Shown here piece after piece: positions 14,565-22,036 of a stretch of 22,036 bases of DNA. The first letter of the stretch is position 1, and the number at the start of each line of letters is the position of its first letter. The notes beneath the pieces were generated by a model, which did not search any database, had not been told where the DNA came from, and saw nothing but the letters and a program-made list of their open reading frames with translations. The translations under genes were made by a program, and so were the position numbers. Origin of the DNA: Clostridia bacterium (GTDB lineage Bacteria > Bacillota > Clostridia > Oscillospirales > Acutalibacteraceae). The stretch covers positions 1-22,036 of the forward strand of contig CAAGHB010000096.1 of NCBI GenBank assembly GCA_900769535.1, given 5' to 3'.

Positions 14565-15500
14565 ATGGCTATTACACACGAAATTATCGAAAGCTACGAA
14601 AATTACGGCCGTTGCGTAAAGATTTCAAACGGAATTATCGAGGCATACGTCACCATCGACATTGGCCCCCGAATCATCCGATTTGCTCATTGTAACGGAG
14701 ATAACATTTTCTACAACGATATTGAGAGAAAATCAAATCGAAGCGGTAAGAACTACGATGAATACTATTATGAATCGGCCACATGGTACATCTATGGCGG
14801 TCACCGACTCTGGCTTACACCCGAAAGCTCGCCCGAAACATATTACCCCGACAATGACGAGGTAAAATACGAAATCACCGATAACGGCGCCATTTTCACC
14901 CCAAATGAGCAAATTGGAAACAAGGTTCAGCTTCAAATCGAGGTTCAGATGGCCGACAACGCACCTGATATGAAGGTCATTCACAGGGTCAAAAATACAA
15001 ACAACGTTAATCGTCAGTGTTCTCTTTGGGGAATTTCGGTGCTTAACAGCGGCGGTATGGAAATTATACCGCAAAATACACACGATACCGGTCTTTTAGC
15101 CAACAGAATTATTTCACTTTGGCCATATTCAAACGTTACAGACGACCGATTCTATTTCGGTAACGAATACATAACCGTACGTCAGGATAAAAATGCAAAT
15201 GGCCCCTTTAAGCTCGGCACGGATAACCAAAACGGATTCGCCGCTTATGTGCTCGGAAACGACGTTTTCGTTTGCCGATTTGATTACAAAGACGGCGTTA
15301 CCTATCCCGACAACAACGTAAACTTTGAAACTTACACCGACAAAAACGTTCTCGAACTCGAAAGTCTCAGCCAAATTTACGATTTGGCATCCGGTGAATC
15401 GGCCGAAAGCGTCGAAAATTGGTCGCTTTATAAAGCAAACGGTACACCCGATGCAAAAAATGAAGCGGCAATAAAAGAGTTTTTAAATAAATTGAAATAA
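14565..15500 (+). CDS. Galactose-mutarotase-like unknown protein (DUF4380-like)
   Basis: A cytoplasmic protein of 311 aa without signal peptide or membrane segments. The sequence is beta-rich, and the GGHRLWLTPESSPETYYPDN stretch (78-97) together with IEAYVTIDIGPRII (25-38) resembles proteins of the galactose mutarotase / glycoside-hydrolase beta-sandwich superfamily, in particular DUF4380-type members. That suggests sugar or glycoconjugate binding; I do not see the full His/Glu catalytic set of true aldose epimerases and do not claim that activity. ATG 14565 follows AGGAGA; longer in-frame starts would lie inside tmcAL. It is 20 bp after tmcAL and 15 bp before glyA, so it is co-transcribed with both. 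Its link to either function is unclear. Confidence 0.8.
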   Translation: MAITHEIIESYENYGRCVKISNGIIEAYVTIDIGPRIIRFAHCNGDNIFYNDIERKSNRSGKNYDEYYYESATWYIYGGHRLWLTPESSPETYYPDNDEVKYEITDNGAIFTPNEQIGNKVQLQIEVQMADNAPDMKVIHRVKNTNNVNRQCSLWGISVLNSGGMEIIPQNTHDTGLLANRIISLWPYSNVTDDRFYFGNEYITVRQDKNANGPFKLGTDNQNGFAAYVLGNDVFVCRFDYKDGVTYPDNNVNFETYTDKNVLELESLSQIYDLASGESAESVENWSLYKANGTPDAKNEAAIKEFLNKLK

Positions 15501-15515
15501 AGGGAGAAAGAAAAA

Positions 15516-16766
15516 ATGTATCAGGATTACTTAGACACAATCAGCTTTGTCAAAAACTATGACAACGAAGTTGCTGACGCAATGGGACTCGAACTCAAAC
15601 GTCAGCAAGCAAATATCGAGCTTATCGCTTCGGAAAACTTTGTTTCCCCTGCTGTTATGGCTGCAATGGGCTCGGTTCTGACAAACAAGTATGCCGAAGG
15701 ATATCCCTCAAAGCGCTACTACGGCGGTTGTCAGTGCGTTGACATTGTTGAAGATATTGCCCGTGACAGAGCAAAGAAGCTCTTTGGCGCAGAACACGCT
15801 AACGTTCAGCCGCATTCGGGCGCTCAGGCAAACCTCGCAGTTTATTTCGCGCTCGTTGAAAATGGCGATACCGTTATGGGTATGAATCTTGCTCACGGCG
15901 GTCACTTGACACACGGTTCACCCGTTAACGCATCGGGTAAGAACTATAACTTTGTTCCCTACGGCGTAAATGACGAAGGATATATCGATTACGACGAAAT
16001 GAGAAGAATTGCAGTTGAATGCAAGCCGAAGCTCATCGTTTCGGGTGCATCTGCGTATCCGCGTGAAATTCGCTTTGACATAATTCGCGACATCTGTAAT
16101 GAGGTTGGCGCAATCATGATGGTTGACATGGCTCATATCGCAGGTCTCGTTGCCGCAGGACTCCACATTAACCCCGTTAAGTATGCCGACGTTGTAACAA
16201 CCACTACGCATAAGACTCTTCGCGGTCCCCGTGGCGGTATGATCCTCTGCAAAGAAAAATATGCAAAGGCAATCGACAAGGCCATTTTCCCGGGAATGCA
16301 GGGTGGTCCTTTGATGCACGTTATCGCCGCAAAGGCAGTTTCGTTCGGCGAGGCACTTACCGACGAATTTAAAGCTTATCAGAAGCGCATTATCGACAAC
16401 TCACAGGCACTTGCCGCATCGTTAAAGGCACATAACATCAACATTGTTTCGGGCGGTACAGACAATCACCTCATTCTCCTCGACCTCCGCGGTACAGGCG
16501 TTACAGGTAAGGAGCTCGAACACCGTCTCGACGCTGTGAACATCACAACCAACAAAAATGCAATTCCGAATGACCCCGAAAGCCCCTTTATCACAAGCGG
16601 TATCCGCGTAGGTACTCCTGCCGCCACTTCAAGAGGCCTCGGTGTTGACGATTTCACAAAGATTGGTGAGCTTATTGCTCTTGCTATCTTTGACTTTGAT
16701 AACAAGCAGGAATACATCAAGCAGAGCGTTGCTGAAATTTGCGCAAAGTATCCCCTTTATAAATAA
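15516..16766 (+). CDS. glyA: Serine hydroxymethyltransferase
   Basis: PLP enzyme of 416 aa that converts serine and tetrahydrofolate to glycine and 5,10-methylene-tetrahydrofolate, the main entry of one-carbon units. The signatures are complete: IELIASENFVSPAV near residue 35, NKYAEGYPSKRYYGG, HGGHLTHG, and the PLP lysine at K233 in TTTTHKTLRGPRGG. AGGGAGA precedes the ATG, 15 bp after the mutarotase-like gene. It closes the operon and is followed by a strong bidirectional terminator. Nothing is unusual in the protein. Confidence 0.97.
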   Translation: MYQDYLDTISFVKNYDNEVADAMGLELKRQQANIELIASENFVSPAVMAAMGSVLTNKYAEGYPSKRYYGGCQCVDIVEDIARDRAKKLFGAEHANVQPHSGAQANLAVYFALVENGDTVMGMNLAHGGHLTHGSPVNASGKNYNFVPYGVNDEGYIDYDEMRRIAVECKPKLIVSGASAYPREIRFDIIRDICNEVGAIMMVDMAHIAGLVAAGLHINPVKYADVVTTTTHKTLRGPRGGMILCKEKYAKAIDKAIFPGMQGGPLMHVIAAKAVSFGEALTDEFKAYQKRIIDNSQALAASLKAHNINIVSGGTDNHLILLDLRGTGVTGKELEHRLDAVNITTNKNAIPNDPESPFITSGIRVGTPAATSRGLGVDDFTKIGELIALAIFDFDNKQEYIKQSVAEICAKYPLYK

Positions 16767-16780
16767 TTAGAATTTGATAT

Positions 16781-16816
16781 AAAAAAAGCATTGACCAGTC
16801 GGTCAATGCTTTTTTT
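16781..16816. terminator. Bidirectional terminator between glyA and the ligase fusion gene
   Basis: AAAAAAAGCATTGACC (16781-16796) pairs perfectly with GGTCAATGCTTTTTTT (16801-16816) around AGTC. The symmetric A and T runs give a U tract in both directions, and genes converge on it from both sides. Confidence 0.92.
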
Positions 16817-16818
16817 AT

Positions 16819-19338
16819 TTATGCGGTTTCAATTGAGTTTGCTTTTTGGAGTCCGAGCTTTTTGATAGCGTCCTCGCGCATCTTGTACTTTAAGATTTTT
16901 CCTGCGACGTTCATCGGGAACTCGGTCACAAAGTCAATATAACGCGGCACCTTATGACGAGCCATGTGGGCGTTGATATATTCCTTCATTTCGGGGACAG
17001 TCATTTCTTCGCCGTCCTTTAAGATAATACACGCCATAATTTCTTCGCCGTATTGTTCGTCGGGAACACCGATTACCTGAACGTCCTTTACCTTCGGGTG
17101 AGTATAGATAAATTCCTCGATTTCCTTCGGATAAATGTTTTCGCCGCCGCGGATAATCATATCCTTGAGTCGGCCTGTGATGCGGTAGTTGCCCTCGGCT
17201 GTACGGCAGGCAAGGTCGCCGGTATGCAACCAGCCGTCCTTATCAATAGCGGCTGCAGTAGCTCTCGGCATCTTATAATATCCCTTCATTATATTGTATC
17301 CGCGGGCTACAAATTCGCCCGTAACCTCGTCGGGACAATCCTCACCCGTTTCGGGATTGATGATTTTACATTCAATTTCGGGAAGTGCTCTTCCTACCGT
17401 TCCGACACGAACCTCGATAGAATCGTCGGTTGAGCTCATTGTACAACCGGGTGATGCTTCGGTCTGGCCGTAAACGATGGTGATTTCCTTCATATTCATC
17501 TTATCAATTACGTCACGCATAACCGAGATGGGACAAGGGCTTCCGGCCATAATTCCGGTACGCATATATGAGAAATCGGTCTTTGCAAAGTCCTCGTGTT
17601 CGAGCATTGCGATAAACATGGTAGGAACGCCGTGGAAGGCGGTTATCCTCTCGTCATTGATGCAGGCAAGTGCAGGTTTCGGCGCATAGTACGGCAATGG
17701 AAGCAAGGTAACGCCGTGGGTCATTGATGCGGTCATAGCAAGTACCATTCCGAAACAGTGGAACATCGGCACCTGAATCATCATACGGTCGGCGGTCGAA
17801 AGGTCCATACGGTCGCCGATACACTTTCCGTTATTGACGACATTATAGTGGGTAAGCATAACGCCCTTCGGGAAGCCGGTTGTACCCGAGGTGTACTGCA
17901 TATTGCAAACGTCGTCCTTGTCAACGGCGGCGGCACGGCGGTAAACCTCCTCAACCGGTACCATTTCGGCGCGTTCGATTGCTTCCTCCCAGCTAATGCA
18001 GCCCTTTTGCTTAAATCCGACAGTGATTACGTTGCGCAAAAACGGTAAACGGCGGCTATGAAGCGGCTGACCCACCTCAGTATTTTCGAGTTCGGGGCAA
18101 AGCTCGGCGATGATTGCGGAATAGTTTGAATCGCGGAAACCGTCAACCAAAATAAGCGTATGTGTATCCGACTGTTTGAGCAGATATTCGGCTTCGTGAA
18201 TCTTATAAGCGGTGTTCATTGTTACCAAAACTGCGCCAATCTTTGTTACCGCCCAAAAGGCAATATACCACTGCGGCACGTTTGTTGCCCAAACGGCAAC
18301 GTGGTGACCCGGTTTTACACCGAGTGAAATAAGTGAACGCGCAAAGGTATCAACGTCCTTGCGGAATTCGTAATATGTGCGGGTATAATCGAGGGTTGTA
18401 TACTTAAATGCAAGACGGTCAGGAAATTCCTCAACCATACGGTCGAGAACCTGAGGAAAGGTGCAATCAATAAGCAAATCCTTTTTCCACACGTATTTTC
18501 CTGTATGTGCATTATTGTAATACAAGCTGTTATCCGACTTTGACGTGTCGGAAAACTGGCTCATATAGTTTTCAAACTGGGAAAGAACAATCTCTAAATC
18601 GTCGAGTTCCCTGCACCAGTCGGGTGTCCATTCAAGCGAAATAAATCCATCATAATTAACCGAGCGGAGAGCCAAAATCATCTCGTTTACGGGCAATTCA
18701 CCCTCACCCATGAGGCAGAATTCGGTTCCGTTAGCGGTACGTACGGCGTCCTTTATATGAATGTGCTTAACGTATGCACCGAGATTTTCTATCGTCTTTT
18801 CGGGTGCTTCGTTGGCGATAAAGTAGGGCGAATACATATCCCAGAGGGCTGCAACGCTATCGCAGGCAAAACGTTCAAGCAGGTCACGCAACTTTGCCGT
18901 GTCGCAGAAAAGTCCGCTTGTTTCGAAAAGGAGGGTTATCCCCTCTTTTTCAGCAGTAGGCAGAATTTCGGCGCAAAATGCTTCGACCGTTTCCATGTCG
19001 TCGGCATCGTGCTCGGATGCGTGGATACGAATATTCGGAATATGCAAATTCTTTGCTATGCGTATGCACTCGGTAATTTCAGCAATCGCCTCGTCATGAG
19101 CAGCTTTATCCGCAGGGTCGCAAATGCTATCGATACAAGGAATTGTCAGCTTCATTTCGTAAAGCTTACGCAGGGTCGAAGAAGCTGAATAATCCTGAAA
19201 TACGCTCTCTTTATCGGTAAAGAGGCGATTGTTTATATTATGAAGTTCAATGCCGGAAAATCTGAGTTCCTTTGCCATTTGGCAAAACTCGTCAAAGCTT
19301 TTTCCGTGCCATCCCTTTGTTGAAAAAGAAAGTTTCAT
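16819..19338 (-). CDS. TIM-barrel (sugar isomerase/epimerase type) fused to acyl-CoA ligase
   Basis: One open frame of 839 aa with two complete enzymatic modules. Residues 1 to about 262 form a xylose-isomerase-like TIM barrel (STKGWHGKSFDEFCQMAKEL, SGIELHN); probable metal ligands are E139, D167, H194 (in HIHIKD) and E236. After a linker of about 20 residues, 283-835 is a class I adenylate-forming acyl-CoA synthetase: YTSGTTGFPKGV (482-493), YGQTEA (623-628), TGD (706-708), GRLKDMIIRGGENIYPKEIEE (722-742) and the C-terminal catalytic lysine K814 in AGKILK. The ligase half resembles FadD/medium-chain types; the acid substrate is not predictable. The start is ATG 19338, with GAGGAG before it and one base after the LeuA-like stop, so translation is coupled. 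I saw no frameshift or stop at the junction, so the fusion appears real. Confidence 0.88.
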   Translation of the reverse strand: MKLSFSTKGWHGKSFDEFCQMAKELRFSGIELHNINNRLFTDKESVFQDYSASSTLRKLYEMKLTIPCIDSICDPADKAAHDEAIAEITECIRIAKNLHIPNIRIHASEHDADDMETVEAFCAEILPTAEKEGITLLFETSGLFCDTAKLRDLLERFACDSVAALWDMYSPYFIANEAPEKTIENLGAYVKHIHIKDAVRTANGTEFCLMGEGELPVNEMILALRSVNYDGFISLEWTPDWCRELDDLEIVLSQFENYMSQFSDTSKSDNSLYYNNAHTGKYVWKKDLLIDCTFPQVLDRMVEEFPDRLAFKYTTLDYTRTYYEFRKDVDTFARSLISLGVKPGHHVAVWATNVPQWYIAFWAVTKIGAVLVTMNTAYKIHEAEYLLKQSDTHTLILVDGFRDSNYSAIIAELCPELENTEVGQPLHSRRLPFLRNVITVGFKQKGCISWEEAIERAEMVPVEEVYRRAAAVDKDDVCNMQYTSGTTGFPKGVMLTHYNVVNNGKCIGDRMDLSTADRMMIQVPMFHCFGMVLAMTASMTHGVTLLPLPYYAPKPALACINDERITAFHGVPTMFIAMLEHEDFAKTDFSYMRTGIMAGSPCPISVMRDVIDKMNMKEITIVYGQTEASPGCTMSSTDDSIEVRVGTVGRALPEIECKIINPETGEDCPDEVTGEFVARGYNIMKGYYKMPRATAAAIDKDGWLHTGDLACRTAEGNYRITGRLKDMIIRGGENIYPKEIEEFIYTHPKVKDVQVIGVPDEQYGEEIMACIILKDGEEMTVPEMKEYINAHMARHKVPRYIDFVTEFPMNVAGKILKYKMREDAIKKLGLQKANSIETA

Positions 19339-19339
19339 A

Positions 19340-20737
19340 TTAGCACTCCTCGTGAACAATCTTGTTAACTGCGTTAATATACGCCTTTATCGATGAACCG
19401 ATAATATCGGTGGAAATTCCGTTGCCGGAAAAGAGTTTTCCGTTGTGGCGTAAACGTACAATTGCCGAGCCGACGGCTTCTCTGCCCTCGGTGACCGACT
19501 GAATCTGGAAATCGTCAAGCTCGAAATGGCAACCGATAATCTGCTCAATCGCCTTAAACGATGCGTCAACAGGTCCGTCACCCATACTGATTGCGGAAAT
19601 TTCTTCCCCACCCTTTTCAAGTGTGATTTGAGCCGAAGCTGAAACAATGTTTCCTGTATTGATAACATAGTTAACGAGCTTATACGTAGGCGGCACTTGA
19701 AGGGCTGTACTTGCAACGATGGCGTCAAGCTCCTTTAAACCGACCTGTTTTCTATCAGCAAGGCGCTTGAACTCGTCATAAACCCTTGCATAGTCCTCTT
19801 CCGACAGGTCATAGCCGAGCTTTTTAACGGCGGCTGTAACCGTTTCCAAAGAATCGTCGGAAGCAAGCATCGGCTGGTCGGAATCGGCAAAATCGGTGAC
19901 GATACTTTCGACGTCGCTATTCATCTTTGCTCCGCAAATCCACTCAATCTGCTTCAAAATGCGGTAGAGTTCATTATAGTTGAGATTCGATGCGACGCCG
20001 ATTCGGTCGCCGCTATTATTGATTATGTTAGCGAGAACGCTCAGCTTGGGCAAATCGTCCCTTGCAGCACAGCACTTTATTTCGTCGACGCCGACCTTTA
20101 TCGCCATAATGGCTGATGCGGTAGCCATCGAGTTTCTGTTGCGGCAAAGAATACCGAAATTGACCTCGTTAAGAGCAGGAATTCTCGTCTTTACATTGGA
20201 AATAAATGCGGCAAATTCGTCGGGCAGCATTACGTCCTCGTCGTCGCAAAGGGTAATCGTCTTTATTCCCGAATCGATTGCCAATGTGATAATTTCCTTT
20301 AAAAAGTCGGGGTCGGCACGTGTAGCGTCGGCGGCAAAAAATTCAACGTTGCCCGACTTTTCGGTAGCGGCGGTGAAAAGCTGCTTTGCGAGTTCGAGCA
20401 TTTTTGCCGGTTTTTTGTGGCAGGTGTATTCCATTTGAACGGGAGATACGGGTAAATTAACCTTTAATCTGGCGCTTTTTGCTCCCGAAACTGCTGCTGC
20501 GGCGACGGCAACACCTTCGACAGTTCTTCCTGTCGAAACGCTGATTGTGCTGTTCTTTGCAAAGGCGCAAATTGTTCTGATAAGTAATGAATCAGTTGTA
20601 ACGTTAATAATTTCGGGCATATCAATAACGTCAACTTTTAGATTATCCAGCTGACGGGCAATTTCAATTTTTTCCTTGAATGATAGGGTTGCTGCGCCCA
20701 TTTCGAGAGTCATATCGGTTACTTTAATTTGTTTCAT
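19340..20737 (-). CDS. LeuA-like protein with degenerate catalytic site and intact regulatory domain
   Basis: A 465-aa homologue of 2-isopropylmalate synthase. Residues 1 to about 270 are the HMGL-like TIM barrel, but its active site is changed: the usual DTTLRDGEQ is DMTLEMGAA (8-16), losing the Arg and metal-binding Asp, and the usual HCHND is LCRNR (197-201), losing both metal-binding His. The C-terminal LeuA regulatory domain (about 350-462) is well conserved: GDGPVDASFKAIEQI, VTEGREAVG, FSGNGISTDIIGSSIKAY. It is therefore unlikely to condense acetyl-CoA with 2-oxoisovalerate in the normal way; a leucine-sensing or scaffold role, or altered chemistry, is inference. I use ATG 20737 (AAGGAAAG before it); an in-frame ATG at 20770 lies beside the T-box terminator. 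It is under a T-box with a probable Leu specifier and is coupled to the ligase fusion. Confidence 0.88.
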   Translation of the reverse strand: MKQIKVTDMTLEMGAATLSFKEKIEIARQLDNLKVDVIDMPEIINVTTDSLLIRTICAFAKNSTISVSTGRTVEGVAVAAAAVSGAKSARLKVNLPVSPVQMEYTCHKKPAKMLELAKQLFTAATEKSGNVEFFAADATRADPDFLKEIITLAIDSGIKTITLCDDEDVMLPDEFAAFISNVKTRIPALNEVNFGILCRNRNSMATASAIMAIKVGVDEIKCCAARDDLPKLSVLANIINNSGDRIGVASNLNYNELYRILKQIEWICGAKMNSDVESIVTDFADSDQPMLASDDSLETVTAAVKKLGYDLSEEDYARVYDEFKRLADRKQVGLKELDAIVASTALQVPPTYKLVNYVINTGNIVSASAQITLEKGGEEISAISMGDGPVDASFKAIEQIIGCHFELDDFQIQSVTEGREAVGSAIVRLRHNGKLFSGNGISTDIIGSSIKAYINAVNKIVHEEC

Positions 20738-20772
20738 TTCATCACTTTCCTTCGATAGCATTTTATGCAAAT

Positions 20773-20810
20773 AAAAAACCCCTGAAACCTATAAAAATTA
20801 GGTTTCAGGG
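20773..20810 (-). terminator. T-box regulated terminator
   Basis: On the minus strand CCCTGAAACCTA (20810-20799) pairs with TAGGTTTCAGGG (20791-20780) around a 7-nt loop, followed by GTTTTTT. The 5' arm overlaps the segment that would pair with the T-box sequence in the antiterminator. Confidence 0.9.
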
Positions 20811-20956
20811 ACGAATTGATACTTTTAATCCGCGGTACCACCCCGGTTACTGTGGTATATTCACAGTCACTTGCTGAGCTCAAACAAGCTCTCTGCCATG
20901 ATAACGGGGCAAGCCGTAATCTCTTACTCATTATTTCGGAGATTATGCTCGGGAAT

Positions 20957-20959
20957 GAG
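20957..20959 (-). promoter_or_regulatory. T-box specifier codon, CTC (Leu)
   Basis: The codon was assigned by folding Stem I by hand: internal loop 3' strand TAAAGTCTC, then the helix ATTCC. A one-base shift back would read TCT (Ser), but the usual position next to an A and the LeuA-like target favour leucine. Confidence 0.7.
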
Positions 20960-21062
20960 ACTTTATCCCATGGTACATATCGGTCTTTCACCAATCGCCG
21001 ACTCTCTATGATGTACTTTAAAGGGACAAATAATTCCTTCGTCGCATTTAAAATATGGGATA

Positions 21063-21091
21063 ATCATAGCACCAAACGATTGGTTTGTCAA
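21063..21091 (-). promoter_or_regulatory. Promoter of the T-box operon
   Basis: The minus strand reads TTGACA (21091-21086), a 17-nt spacer and TATGAT (21068-21063). It sits right after the ilvE stop with no terminator between, so ilvE transcripts may also read into the T-box. Confidence 0.85.
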
Positions 21092-21099
21092 GTATATTT

Positions 21100-22036
21100 T
21101 TAATTTATTTTGTATGTCCAGCCGAAAGTATCCTCGACCTTGCCCCACTGGATACCGGTAAGGGTGTCGTAAAGGTGCTGGGTAACCTCGCCGATTTTAC
21201 CGCCGTTGATGACATACTTGTTATCCTTATAGCAAAGCTCGCCTATCGGAGAAACAACTGCCGCTGTACCGCAACCCCATGCTTCTTCGAGTGTGCCGTT
21301 TTCAAGTGCTTCAGCAAGCTCGTCAATGCTGATAAGGCGTTCGCTGACTGTATATCCCTCGGATTTGAGAAGCTCGATAATTGACTTTCTGGTGATTCCG
21401 GGGAGGATTGAGCCGGCAAGCATCGGTGTAACGATTTCGCCGCCGATTTTGAACATAACGTTCATTGCGCCAACCTCTTCGATATACTTGCGCTCAACGC
21501 CATCGAGCCAGAGAACCTGTGAATAGCCAAGCTTTTCGGCTCTGTCACCTGCTCGGTTACTTGCGGCATAGTTTCCGCCGCATTTTGCTTCACCGGTACC
21601 GCCTCTTACAGCGCGTACGTCATTGGTTTCTATCATAATTTTTACAGGGTTGATGCCCTCTTTATAATAGCTGCCAACGGGTGAAGTGATAATCATAAAT
21701 GTAGCATTCTTTACCGAGTGAACGCCGAGTGACTCGTCGTTACCGAACATAAAGGGACGGATATAAAGTGATGTTCCCTCGGCTGACGGGGTCCATTCCT
21801 GCTCAAATTCGATGAATTTAGTAAGAACTTCGAGGGCCAAATCCTCGGGGATTTCAGGCAAGCACATACGCTCAGCCGAACGGTTCATACGTCTGATATT
21901 CTCGATAGGTCTGAACATCTGAACGCTTCCGTCGGCCTTTCTGTATGCCTTTAATCCCTCGAAAATTTCGGAGCCGTAGTGAAGAACGGTTGATGCGGGA
22001 TGAATTTCAATTTTTCCAAACGGAACGATTCGTGCA
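21100..22036 (-). CDS. ilvE: Branched-chain amino acid aminotransferase (N-terminus beyond right edge)
   Basis: Fold-type IV PLP aminotransferase; 311 residues are visible and the frame stays open to the window edge, so about 40-50 N-terminal residues are missing compared with the usual 340-360. It moves amino groups between glutamate and the 2-oxo acids of leucine, isoleucine and valine. The visible sequence begins RIVPFGKIEIHPASTVLHYG, followed by EIFEGLKAYR, RRMNRSAERM, YIRPFMFG and the PLP-lysine block GTGEAKCGGNYAAS (Lys codon at 21585-21583), then GCGTAAVVSPIG near the C-terminus. These fit the long BCAT type (YwaA/YbgE-like). Its stop is 9 bp before the -35 of the T-box promoter. Its own promoter lies outside the window. 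The position next to a leucine-responsive operon fits a role in leucine formation. Confidence 0.94.
   Translation of the reverse strand, partial: ARIVPFGKIEIHPASTVLHYGSEIFEGLKAYRKADGSVQMFRPIENIRRMNRSAERMCLPEIPEDLALEVLTKFIEFEQEWTPSAEGTSLYIRPFMFGNDESLGVHSVKNATFMIITSPVGSYYKEGINPVKIMIETNDVRAVRGGTGEAKCGGNYAASNRAGDRAEKLGYSQVLWLDGVERKYIEEVGAMNVMFKIGGEIVTPMLAGSILPGITRKSIIELLKSEGYTVSERLISIDELAEALENGTLEEAWGCGTAAVVSPIGELCYKDNKYVINGGKIGEVTQHLYDTLTGIQWGKVEDTFGWTYKIN

Larger units (their letters stand above)
20773..21057 (-). promoter_or_regulatory. T-box leader, probable leucine (CUC) specifier
   Basis: The minus-strand leader of about 285 nt holds the canonical T-box GGGGTGGTACCGCG (20844-20831), a downstream terminator, and a Stem I with AGAGAG and the apical GGTGAAAGACC. 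In Stem I, GTACAT pairs with ATGTAC, TCCC with GGGA and GGAAT with ATTCC, leaving an internal loop whose 3' strand ends in CTC just before A and the lower helix. That is where the specifier codon sits, and CTC reads as leucine. Uncharged tRNA-Leu would then stabilise the antiterminator and turn on the LeuA-like and ligase fusion genes. No credible coding sequence lies in this stretch. Confidence 0.92.

Noticed and set aside
18515..18560. Frameshift or assembly join creating the TIM barrel-ligase fusion
   Set aside because: The frame is continuous, the linker is ordinary in composition, and there is no internal ribosome binding site plus start that would clearly begin a separate ligase gene.
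20734..20994. Minus-strand frame of 86 codons in the leader of the LeuA-like gene
   Set aside because: It covers the T-box, the specifier region and the antiterminator. RNA structure explains the sequence, and the protein resembles nothing.

Overview
The window looks like a chromosomal core-metabolism segment of a low-to-mid GC Gram-positive anaerobe, most likely class Clostridia and probably an Oscillospiraceae/Ruminococcaceae-type gut or rumen bacterium. The reasons are strong AGGAGG-type ribosome binding sites, lipobox lipoproteins, a T-box leader, TmcAL rather than TmcA, an ABC sugar importer with no ATPase gene beside it, and U-tailed hairpin terminators between nearly all convergent genes. 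The genus is inference. I saw no tRNA, rRNA, CRISPR array, transposase or phage gene.

Layout. 1-864 (minus strand): three short unknown genes in a tight operon; the last runs off the left edge. 918-1391 (+): a YfcE-type phosphodiesterase. 1512-3875 (+): glycogen/maltodextrin phosphorylase. 3925-4783 (-): an unknown lipoprotein behind a DtxR-family metal regulator that has its own promoter and a palindromic candidate operator. 4833-9552 (-): an alpha-glucan operon in the order binding protein, two permeases, 4-alpha-glucanotransferase. With the convergent phosphorylase it forms a maltodextrin import and breakdown cluster. 9553-9985: a divergent control region. 9986-11950 (+): asparaginyl-tRNA synthetase, then an ECF transporter S component. 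12000-13220 (-): acetate kinase, divergent from 13363-16766 (+), which holds tmcAL, a mutarotase-like unknown and glyA. 16819-22036 (-): a leucine-linked block of branched-chain aminotransferase (cut by the right edge), a T-box leader with a probable CUC (Leu) specifier, a LeuA-like protein, and a TIM-barrel/acyl-CoA-ligase fusion.

The most unusual part is this last block. The LeuA-like protein keeps a well-conserved LeuA regulatory domain, but its catalytic domain has lost the Arg, Asp and both His that define 2-isopropylmalate synthases. Its downstream partner joins a sugar-isomerase-type TIM barrel, with apparent metal ligands intact, to a complete AMP-forming acyl-CoA ligase. Both lie under the T-box and next to ilvE. 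One explanation, which is inference, is a leucine-starvation-induced module that activates a branched-chain acid (for example isovalerate for reductive carboxylation to 2-oxoisocaproate), with the LeuA-like protein as a leucine sensor rather than a synthase.

Other points of interest: iron-type rather than manganese-type ligands in the DtxR-family regulator, whose operator overlaps its own -10; a palindrome at the predicted start of the sugar-operon transcript; and a recurring ACAT-N3-ATGT palindrome in two intergenic control regions.
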